In this document: in pieces, positions 1 through 5,417 of the stretch
Numbering within the stretch: position 1 is the first letter of the stretch
How the letters are laid out: each line of letters begins with the position of its first letter
Assembly (NCBI GenBank): GCA_024709185.1
Contig: JANJXE010000430.1
Location: 1-6,075 of the forward strand
Source of the DNA: Paludibacter sp.
GTDB taxonomy: Bacteria > Bacteroidota > Bacteroidia > Bacteroidales > Paludibacteraceae
Length of the DNA: 6,075 bases
Direction: 5' to 3'
Notes under the pieces: generated by a model
The model's database searches: none
Seen by the model: the letters and a program-made list of their open reading frames with translations, nothing else
What the model was told of the DNA's origin: nothing
Made by a program: the position numbers and the translations under genes

Positions 1-236
1 TTAATCCCAGAACCGGTTATCCTGTCGATCATCAGTTGTTGAGTGCCACAGTAATAACAACTTCCTGTATGAAAGCCGATGCTTATGCTACTGCTTTTAT
101 GGTGTTGGGAAAGGATAGTGCATTGAAAATTTGCGAACAGGATCCCCAAATGGAATGCTACCTTATTTATGCTAATGATGCAGGAACAACAGAGGTAGCC
201 TATTCAAATGGCTTTCAGAAATATATAGTCGAATAA
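1..236 (+). CDS. apbE: FAD:protein FMN transferase (ApbE family), C-terminal part, 5' end outside window
   Basis: Only the last 77 codons are present; the frame is open to the left edge and ends in TAA at 234-236. ApbE enzymes attach FMN covalently to threonine residues of target proteins such as NQR/RNF subunits, using FAD and Mg2+, usually as lipoproteins on the periplasmic side. The visible part opens with NPRTGYPV, the family's conserved substrate-pocket motif (H-x-I-[DN]-P-x-T-G-x-P), followed by a serine/valine-rich strand and then [10 protein letters not shown]. In that last segment the Asp (codon 78-80) and the Thr four residues later (codon 90-92) match the Mg2+-binding Asp/Thr pair of the family. 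The TTG at 36 is only an internal codon, because the conserved motif lies upstream of it. The N-terminal half, including any lipobox, is not visible, so localisation is inferred. Family assignment is firm; the flavinylated target is unknown. Confidence 0.9.
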   Translation, partial: NPRTGYPVDHQLLSATVITTSCMKADAYATAFMVLGKDSALKICEQDPQMECYLIYANDAGTTEVAYSNGFQKYIVE

Positions 237-238
237 AC

Positions 239-268
239 AAATCCGGATATATTTTTTAAATCCGGATA
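239..268. repeat. Direct repeat AAATCCGGATA with palindromic core ATCCGGAT, two copies
   Basis: AAATCCGGATA occurs at 239-249 and again at 258-268, a 19-bp period, in the gap between apbE and bamD. The core ATCCGGAT (241-248 and 260-267) is its own reverse complement, so the two copies can also pair with each other as an 8-bp stem with an 11-nt A/T loop. Two readings are possible: a pair of operator half-sites just upstream of the bamD -7 element, or a hairpin ending apbE transcripts. The second is weakened by the lack of a clean T-run directly after the stem. Function is not established. Confidence 0.5.
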
Positions 269-275
269 ATTTCAT

Positions 276-283
276 TAATTTTG
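276..283 (+). promoter_or_regulatory. Putative Bacteroidota -7 element (TAATTTTG) for bamD-rpoZ
   Basis: TAATTTTG fits the Bacteroidota primary-sigma consensus TAnnTTTG exactly and is followed by CACCC, a context I recall as frequent at promoters in this phylum. No good TTTG -33 element is present; the expected position falls in the T-run at about 252-257. Transcription would start near 289-291, only a few bases before the bamD ATG at 294. Confidence 0.55.
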
Positions 284-293
284 CACCCGTTTT

Positions 294-1094
294 ATGAGAA
301 AAAGTATCTTCATTTTACTACTTACCACGGCTCTGGTTTCTTGTGGTGAATACCAGCAATTGCTGAAGAGTACCGACCCTGAGCTAAAATATACGAAGGC
401 GGTGGAATATTTCGAAAAGAAAGATTTCATGCGTGCTGCTACCTTATTCGATGAGGTGGCACGTTATTTTCGTGGCACCGAACGATCGGAAGACGTGTTG
501 AACTACATGGCATCGTCGTATATGGGTCAGAAAGACTATTTTACCGCCTCGGAATATTACAAAACCTATGTAAAAACCTATCCAAAGGGTAAATATATCA
601 CGACAGCCCGTTTTATGATTGGGTATTGCTATTACCTGGATTCGCCTGATGCACGACTCGACCAGACTGCAACACGTGATGCGCTTACTGCTTTTCAGGA
701 ATTTCTCGACCTGCACCCCGATAACGAAAGGGTGCCCGAAGTCAATAAGCTGATGGATGAGCTCACCGATAAGCTGGCTTATAAGGAATTTTTAAATTCT
801 CGTCTCTATTTTAATTTGGGTAACTATCTCGGAAATAATTATTTATCTGCAGTAATTACTGCACAAAATGCGTTGAAAAATTACCCTACCAACAAATACC
901 GCGAAGAATTGTTATTTATTGTACTGCAATCGAAGTACGAACAGGCGGTTCAGAGTGTGGAGGATAAAAAGATGGAGCGTTACCGGGATACCATCGACGA
1001 ATATTACAATTTTATCAACGAACATCCTGAAGGACAATTTCGCAAGCAGGCCGACCGGATTTTTGCTGAAGCTAAAAAAATAGTAAAAGAATAA
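294..1094 (+). CDS. bamD: Outer membrane protein assembly factor BamD (lipoprotein)
   Basis: The 266-residue protein is an essential-type lipoprotein partner of BamA in the complex that folds beta-barrel proteins into the outer membrane. It starts with a lysine/arginine-charged, hydrophobic signal peptide ending in the lipobox L-V-S-C, so Cys17 would be lipidated after signal peptidase II cleavage. The rest is almost entirely alpha-helical with TPR-like repeats: about 32-60 (YTKAVEYFEKKDFMRAATLF), 67-97 (Tyr-rich, ending in KTYPKGKY), 100-140, and further pairs to about 240. The early EYQQLLKSTD segment and the 'K-YP-GKY' turn are typical of Bacteroidota BamD; length is in the family's range. 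The start at 294 is the only one giving an intact signal peptide. No clear Shine-Dalgarno sequence precedes it. rpoZ follows after 12 nt, so the two are probably co-transcribed. A generic TPR lipoprotein is the alternative, but the N-terminal match makes BamD much more likely. Confidence 0.92.
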   Translation: MRKSIFILLLTTALVSCGEYQQLLKSTDPELKYTKAVEYFEKKDFMRAATLFDEVARYFRGTERSEDVLNYMASSYMGQKDYFTASEYYKTYVKTYPKGKYITTARFMIGYCYYLDSPDARLDQTATRDALTAFQEFLDLHPDNERVPEVNKLMDELTDKLAYKEFLNSRLYFNLGNYLGNNYLSAVITAQNALKNYPTNKYREELLFIVLQSKYEQAVQSVEDKKMERYRDTIDEYYNFINEHPEGQFRKQADRIFAEAKKIVKE

Positions 1095-1106
1095 AAACTT
1101 AATAAT

Positions 1107-1436
1107 ATGGATTACAAAAAAGTGAATGCACCAACCAATACGATTTCACGTGATATGAATTCGCTGAGTGAAAACGTGGGAAATGTGTACGAAACAGTAA
1201 AAATTATTGCAAAGCGTGCAAACCAAATCAGTGTGGAACTGAAATCGGAGATTGAAAAGAAGCTTCAGGATTTTACCAATACTTCGGAAAATATCGAGGA
1301 GGTGTTCGAAAATCGCGAGCAGATTGAGATTTCTCGTTTTTACGAAAAGCTTCCAAAGGCCAGTTTGCTGGCAACTCAGGAGTTTATCGAAGACAAGGTT
1401 TATTACCGGAATCCGCTCAGGGAGAAAATCAAATAA
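1107..1436 (+). CDS. rpoZ: DNA-directed RNA polymerase omega subunit (Rpb6-like, Bacteroidota type)
   Basis: This 109-residue protein is the small omega subunit that binds the beta' C-terminus and helps RNA polymerase assembly; it is homologous to archaeal/eukaryotic Rpb6. The diagnostic stretch is GNVYETVKIIAKRANQIS (about residues 25-42), which corresponds to the family's 'R-F-x-L-V-x-x-A-x-x-R-A-x-Q-I' helix with the conserved R-A-N-Q. The C-terminal half (VFENREQIEISRFYEKLPK, then LLATQEFIEDKVYYRNP) is characteristic of the Bacteroidota version and differs from the proteobacterial omega. It begins at the ATG 12 nt after bamD and ends about 20 nt before a hairpin terminator, so it appears to be the last gene of a bamD-rpoZ unit. 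Overlapping reading frames in this stretch are shadows. The protein is sometimes annotated only as hypothetical or as an Rpb6 domain protein. Confidence 0.9.
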   Translation: MDYKKVNAPTNTISRDMNSLSENVGNVYETVKIIAKRANQISVELKSEIEKKLQDFTNTSENIEEVFENREQIEISRFYEKLPKASLLATQEFIEDKVYYRNPLREKIK

Positions 1437-1456
1437 TTCCTGAATTTACGAATTGG

Positions 1457-1504
1457 AAGTCACAAGGTGTAGTTCTATAGAGCTATTCGTTGTGACTTTT
1501 TATT
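1457..1504 (+). terminator. Rho-independent-type terminator after rpoZ
   Basis: A perfect 9-bp stem, AAGTCACAA (1457-1465) with TTGTGACTT (1490-1498), encloses a 24-nt loop. The loop itself can fold into a smaller hairpin between TAGTTC (1470-1475) and GAGCTA (1480-1485), with one G-U pair. The outer stem runs into TTTTATTTA. Position and structure fit a terminator of the bamD-rpoZ transcript. The rest of the 156-bp gap up to coaBC holds the coaBC promoter and no gene. Confidence 0.72.
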
Positions 1505-1534
1505 TATTGGCGATTTATTTCAAAATACTTTTTG

Positions 1535-1542
1535 TATTTTTG
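1535..1542 (+). promoter_or_regulatory. Putative Bacteroidota -7 element (TATTTTTG) for coaBC-DUF4835-recN
   Basis: TATTTTTG is an exact match to TAnnTTTG and lies 30-odd bp past the rpoZ terminator. The -33 region is weak; TTTA at 1513-1516 is the nearest candidate at acceptable spacing. Transcription would start near 1548-1550, leaving a leader of about 45 nt before the ATG at 1593. The position also argues against the upstream in-frame GTG at 1542 as the coaBC start, since that codon overlaps the element. Confidence 0.6.
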
Positions 1543-1592
1543 TGGTTCTGCGAAAAGGGAGTCTTACTAATTTCTTTCATAAAACGAATGCT

Positions 1593-2789
1593 ATGCTTAC
1601 CAATAAAAAAATAGTGCTGGGTGTTACTGGTGGAATTGCAGCTTATAAAGCTGCCCTGCTGGTGCGAATGCTTGTACAGAAAGGTGCCGAAGTACAAGTG
1701 GTAATGACACCAATGGCAAAAGAGTTCATAACACCACTGACTTTATCCACACTTTCCAGAAATCCGGTTCTAACCGATTTTTTCGATACCAACACAGGCA
1801 ACTGGCACAGCCATGTAGATCTTGGTACCTGGGCCGATGCGATGTTAATTGCTCCCGTAACCGCCAATACACTGGCTAAAATGGTGATCGGTCAGGCAGA
1901 TAATCTACTGATTACGACTTATCTTTCGGCACGTTGTCCGGTATTTCTGGCACCGGCTATGGACCTTGACATGTTTGCGCACCCCAGCACCCGTGAAAAT
2001 CTGTCCCGCCTTAAAGCATATGGTAATATTATCATCGAACCTGCAGTAGGCGAACTGGCAAGTGGTTTGGAGGGAAAAGGACGAATGGAGGATCCTGAAA
2101 GCATTGTGCGTAGTATCAACGATTATTTTGCCCCAAAAGATATGGTAGGCAAGAAAATTTTGATAACTGCAGGACCGACCTACGAAAAAATTGATCCTGT
2201 TCGTTTTATTGGTAATTATTCTTCCGGAAAGATGGGATTTGCGCTGGCAGAGTCCTGTGCACGTCGTGGGGCTCAGGTCACTCTGGTCGCCGGACCTGTG
2301 AGTTTAAGTCTTCAAAACAAGTCGATTGAGCGTATTAACGTAGAAACTGCAGAGGAGATGGCCAAAGCCGTTCTGAGTCGCTGGGACGAAATGGATGGTG
2401 GTATTCTGGCTGCTGCGGTAGCCGATTTTACCCCTGCAGAGCGTCGTGAGTATAAAATTAAACGGGAAGGTGATTCACTGAATGTAACGTTTAAACCAAC
2501 AGTCGATATTGCGGCACAGGTTGGGAAGTTGAAACGCCACGAACAATTTTTAGTGGGTTTTGCCCTTGAAAATGAAAATGAGGAGCAAAATGCGTTAAGC
2601 AAAATGGAACGGAAAAACTTTGATTTTATCGTGTTGAATTCGCTTCAGGATCCAAATTCAGGGTTTGGCTTCGATACCAACAAAGTAACCATTCTGCATC
2701 GTTCGGGATTGAAAAAACAATATGAGCTGAAAAGCAAACTAGATGTGGCTGATGACATCGTTAAGGAAATGAATACCCTTATTTTTTAA
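1593..2789 (+). CDS. coaBC: Bifunctional phosphopantothenoylcysteine decarboxylase / phosphopantothenate-cysteine ligase (CoaBC, Dfp)
   Basis: The 398-residue cytoplasmic flavoenzyme carries out two successive steps of coenzyme A synthesis: CoaB ligates cysteine to 4'-phosphopantothenate using CTP, and CoaC decarboxylates the product to 4'-phosphopantetheine using FMN. CoaC is N-terminal (about 1-180): GVTGGIAAYKA at the start, catalytic-type His74 in HSHVDLG, the PVTANT FMN-site motif, PAMDLDM around residue 124, and the flap ASGLEGKGRM. CoaB follows from about 188: ITAGPTYE-IDPVRFIGNYSSGKMG with Asn208, the AAVADF motif, and the KIK motif at 288-290 that holds the conserved ligase lysine. 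Two CoaC positions differ from E. coli: Asp124 in place of Asn125 and Ser157 in place of Cys158. ATG 1593 is chosen because the Rossmann-like start follows directly and the upstream extension overlaps the promoter. DUF4835 follows after 12 nt. Confidence 0.95.
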   Translation: MLTNKKIVLGVTGGIAAYKAALLVRMLVQKGAEVQVVMTPMAKEFITPLTLSTLSRNPVLTDFFDTNTGNWHSHVDLGTWADAMLIAPVTANTLAKMVIGQADNLLITTYLSARCPVFLAPAMDLDMFAHPSTRENLSRLKAYGNIIIEPAVGELASGLEGKGRMEDPESIVRSINDYFAPKDMVGKKILITAGPTYEKIDPVRFIGNYSSGKMGFALAESCARRGAQVTLVAGPVSLSLQNKSIERINVETAEEMAKAVLSRWDEMDGGILAAAVADFTPAERREYKIKREGDSLNVTFKPTVDIAAQVGKLKRHEQFLVGFALENENEEQNALSKMERKNFDFIVLNSLQDPNSGFGFDTNKVTILHRSGLKKQYELKSKLDVADDIVKEMNTLIF

Positions 2790-2801
2790 AAAGAGTTGCC
2801 C

Positions 2802-3698
2802 ATGAGAGTTGAGTTGAGAATTTTCCTCTTTCTGATTCTTGCTGTTGGGTCTGTTCAGGCCCAGGAGCTTAATTGCACGTTTACCATCAATTCCGACCAG
2901 GTACAGGGCTCCAACAAATCTGTTTTCAATACTTTACAAAAATCAGTTACGGAGTTTATCAACAACCGTCGCTGGACTGAGCAGTCGTATGAACTGGATG
3001 AGAAAATTGAATGTACGATGACTATGATTGTTAAACAAGTAGAAAATGATGTTTTTACTGCTGAACTTCAGGTACAATCGCGTCGTCCGGTTTACAATGC
3101 CAGTTATAATACCACTCTGCTTAATTTTCGCGACAACGATATTGTTTTCCCTTATAAGGAATTTGATGTGCTGGAATTCAATCAGAATATGGTTACTTCG
3201 AATCTTACAGCCATTCTTACCTATTATGCCTATCTGATTATTGGTTACGACATGGACAGTTTTTCCCGCATGGGTGGGACACCCTATTTTCAGGCAGCCG
3301 AACAACTGGTAGCATCTGCTCAGACACTTGATATGCCGGGATGGAGAGCGTTCGAGAGCAAACGAAACCGCTATGCACTCATTAATAACCTCAACGATGA
3401 GGCATTTCGTAAATTTCGTAATTTTCTATACGAATACCACCGGCTTGGGCTCGATGAGATGACCTTAAATGTGGTGAATGCCCGCGCTCGCATAAGTACA
3501 GGACTGCCGCTGATTCGCGAAGCGAATCGCTCCCGACCGGCATCAGTTATTATTACCACTTTTCTGGATACCAAAACCGACGAGATAATTAATATTTTCA
3601 AAAAGGCTACTGAGCAGGAAAAGAAAACAGTCATCGAGATACTGACAGATTTAAACCCTGCTCAGTCGGAACGATACGAAACCATCATGAAACCTTAA
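2802..3698 (+). CDS. DUF4835 family secreted protein (PorD-like, type IX secretion-associated in some annotations)
   Basis: The 298-residue protein has an N-terminal signal peptide: a basic/acidic start, the hydrophobic run IFLFLILAVGSV, and a likely signal peptidase I site after VQA (cleavage after residue 20, leaving QELNC at the mature N-terminus). There is no lipobox and no further membrane segment, so a periplasmic or outer-membrane-associated location is inferred. Family features visible: ELNCTFTINSDQVQ, an R-R-W-T motif, VQSRRPVYNASY, a Tyr-rich LTYYAYLIIGYDMDSFS segment, GGTPYFQAAE, then RNRYALI and FLYEYHRLGLD. The DUF4835 assignment is firm from these. I recall the family being named PorD and linked to gliding/type IX secretion, but I cannot verify this and the molecular role is not known to me. 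ATG 2802 is preferred over the in-frame TTG at 2796, which adds only two residues. It lies 12 nt after coaBC and 2 nt before recN. Confidence 0.85.
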   Translation: MRVELRIFLFLILAVGSVQAQELNCTFTINSDQVQGSNKSVFNTLQKSVTEFINNRRWTEQSYELDEKIECTMTMIVKQVENDVFTAELQVQSRRPVYNASYNTTLLNFRDNDIVFPYKEFDVLEFNQNMVTSNLTAILTYYAYLIIGYDMDSFSRMGGTPYFQAAEQLVASAQTLDMPGWRAFESKRNRYALINNLNDEAFRKFRNFLYEYHRLGLDEMTLNVVNARARISTGLPLIREANRSRPASVIITTFLDTKTDEIINIFKKATEQEKKTVIEILTDLNPAQSERYETIMKP

Positions 3699-3700
3699 CA

Positions 3701-5359
3701 ATGCTCAAATCACTTAACATCTCCAATTATGCACTCATCAGTTCGCTCGATATGCGTCCGGATGCAGGTTTTACCGTTATGACGGGTGAAACAGGTGCTG
3801 GTAAATCGATTATTCTTGGCGCACTGTCGCTTATTCTGGGCCAGCGTGCTGATAGTAAGTCCATCCTTTCGGATAAGGATAAATGTATCGTAGAAGCTGA
3901 ATTTGATATTTCAGGGTACCGACATTTGGGAAGCTTTTTCGAAGAAAATGAGCTTGATAATGATAGTTCGGGATGTGTAATTCGGCGTGAAATCAGTGTA
4001 ACCGGCAAATCGCGTGCATTTATCAATGATACACCGGTTTCATTAAATCAACTCAAAGACCTGAGCAGTCGCTTGCTGGATATTCATTCGCAGCACGAGA
4101 ATTTGCTGCTTTCCAATGCTGCCTATCAGCTGGAAGTACTCGATACCGTTGTGGGAAATGCTTCGCTGCTGGAAAACTATCAGTCTCTTTATCAGCACTG
4201 GAAGCAGGCACAACACACTTTTGAATATCTGAAGGATGAGGCTGCCCGGGCTGCTTCCGAAGCTGATTTTGTGCGTTTTCAGTATCAGCAGCTCTCTGAC
4301 GCCCGCTTAGTGGCAGGTGAACAGGAAGAACTTGAGGCTGAAGCCAACCGCCTGGAGCATGCCGGTGATATACGTGCTTCTCTGCATCAACTTGTTGAAC
4401 TGCTTAATGGTGATACTGCGGTACTTTCATTATTAAAGGAAGCGCAATCCCTGCTTCAGAAAACAGCGGTTTATCTTCCTCTGGGCGAACAACAGGCTGA
4501 AAGGCTCGCAGGTGCTTATATAGAGTTGAAAGAACTCAAAATGGAACTCGATGGGTTACAGGATCAGTACGAACTCGATCCGCAGCGCCTGGAATGGGTG
4601 CAAAATCGCCTGAGCGACCTGTATACTTTGCAGCACAAGTTTAGGGTGAATTCAGTCGATGAGCTTGTACAACTTTGTCAGGAATATGGTAATCAGCTTA
4701 AATCGATTGATTCCTACGACGAGCAAATAGAAGACGCTGAGAAAGCTATGAAGGAAGCTTTTACAGCCATGGAAGTAAAAGCAGCAGAGCTCAGTTCTAC
4801 GCGTAGGGGAGGAACAGCCCTGGTGGAGCAACAGATGATAAGCCAGTTGTCGCAACTTGGCATGCCCAATATCCGATTTGAAGTGGAAGTAAAACCAACT
4901 GCTGAATATACACTTCTTGGTCGCGATAAGGTGCGTTTTCTCTTTTCTGCTAATAAAAACCGGGAATTGCAGCCAGTCGAACAGATTGCTTCAGGAGGAG
5001 AGATTTCACGCCTGATGCTTTCACTCAAAGCCATGATAGCCGAGAAATCCGATCTTCCCACCATCATCTTTGATGAAATTGATACAGGTATTTCTGGTGA
5101 AATTGCACATCGCATGGGCATCATCATGAAGAACATGAGCCAATCGATGCAGGTAATTGCCATCACCCACCTTCCGCAGATTGCCGCCCGTGGCGAAGCT
5201 CATTTCAAGGTAATAAAGGACGAATCGGGAGTTCGCACCGAGACTTTTATTCGTAAACTTACTCACGAAGAACGCTTGCAGGAAATTGCTTCCATGATTA
5301 GTGGCGATACCACCAGTGCTATAGCCCTGCAACATGCCAGGGAGTTATTAGGAAATTAG
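3701..5359 (+). CDS. recN: DNA repair protein RecN (SMC-like ATPase)
   Basis: RecN is an SMC-family ATPase recruited to double-strand breaks, where it holds and aligns DNA to help RecA-mediated recombination. The 552-residue length is typical. The N-terminal ATPase half starts with LNISNYALI and carries Walker A GETGAGKS at residues 29-36, then the RecN-typical GQRAD and DIHSQHEN segments. The middle (about 150-380) is rich in Glu, Gln, Leu and Ala with heptad-like spacing and forms the short coiled-coil arm, without an SMC hinge. The C-terminal half has the ABC signature SGGE at 431-434, Walker B ending in Asp458-Glu459 (IIFDEIDTG), and the His-loop His490 in ITHLPQIAARG. All ATPase motifs are intact. 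The ATG lies 2 nt after the DUF4835 stop, indicating translational coupling; no Shine-Dalgarno is visible. It is the last gene of the coaBC unit, ending just before a terminator. No LexA-type operator was recognised. Confidence 0.96.
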   Translation: MLKSLNISNYALISSLDMRPDAGFTVMTGETGAGKSIILGALSLILGQRADSKSILSDKDKCIVEAEFDISGYRHLGSFFEENELDNDSSGCVIRREISVTGKSRAFINDTPVSLNQLKDLSSRLLDIHSQHENLLLSNAAYQLEVLDTVVGNASLLENYQSLYQHWKQAQHTFEYLKDEAARAASEADFVRFQYQQLSDARLVAGEQEELEAEANRLEHAGDIRASLHQLVELLNGDTAVLSLLKEAQSLLQKTAVYLPLGEQQAERLAGAYIELKELKMELDGLQDQYELDPQRLEWVQNRLSDLYTLQHKFRVNSVDELVQLCQEYGNQLKSIDSYDEQIEDAEKAMKEAFTAMEVKAAELSSTRRGGTALVEQQMISQLSQLGMPNIRFEVEVKPTAEYTLLGRDKVRFLFSANKNRELQPVEQIASGGEISRLMLSLKAMIAEKSDLPTIIFDEIDTGISGEIAHRMGIIMKNMSQSMQVIAITHLPQIAARGEAHFKVIKDESGVRTETFIRKLTHEERLQEIASMISGDTTSAIALQHARELLGN

Positions 5360-5365
5360 TCAAAT

Positions 5366-5399
5366 AAAAAAGCTGCCCCGTGAAAGGCAGCTTTTTTTT
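5366..5399. terminator. Bidirectional intrinsic terminator between recN and the TonB receptor gene
   Basis: AAAAAAGCTGCC (5366-5377) pairs perfectly with GGCAGCTTTTTT (5386-5397) around an 8-nt loop, CCGTGAAA. On the plus strand the GC-rich stem is followed by eight T (5392-5399), starting 7 nt after the recN stop. Read on the minus strand, the same hairpin is followed by six T (from 5371-5366), about 20 nt after the stop of the convergent receptor gene. It can therefore serve both genes. Confidence 0.92.
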
Positions 5400-5417
5400 A
5401 GATTCAAATTCATTATA

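Noticed and set aside
36..38. TTG at 36 as the start of a small 66-residue protein
   Set aside because: The conserved ApbE motif NPRTGYPV lies in frame immediately upstream, so this is the tail of a longer gene.
1252..1443. Plus-strand 63-codon frame overlapping rpoZ
   Set aside because: It is an out-of-frame shadow of rpoZ; rpoZ has clear family motifs and the overlapping product is Arg/Ser-rich with no recognisable features.
1542..1592. GTG-initiated 17-residue N-terminal extension of coaBC
   Set aside because: The GTG overlaps the TATTTTTG promoter element, the extension shows no family similarity, and ATG 1593 starts just before the conserved GVTGGIAAYKA motif.
2943..3305. 120-codon minus-strand open frame inside the DUF4835 gene
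   Set aside because: It is antisense to a well-supported family gene and has no recognisable domain, signal peptide or promoter.
4714..5166. 150-codon minus-strand open frame inside recN
   Set aside because: It lies antisense to the Walker B and signature regions of recN, its composition (Ser, Ile, Met and Arg rich) is that of a complementary-strand shadow, and no promoter or family match is visible.
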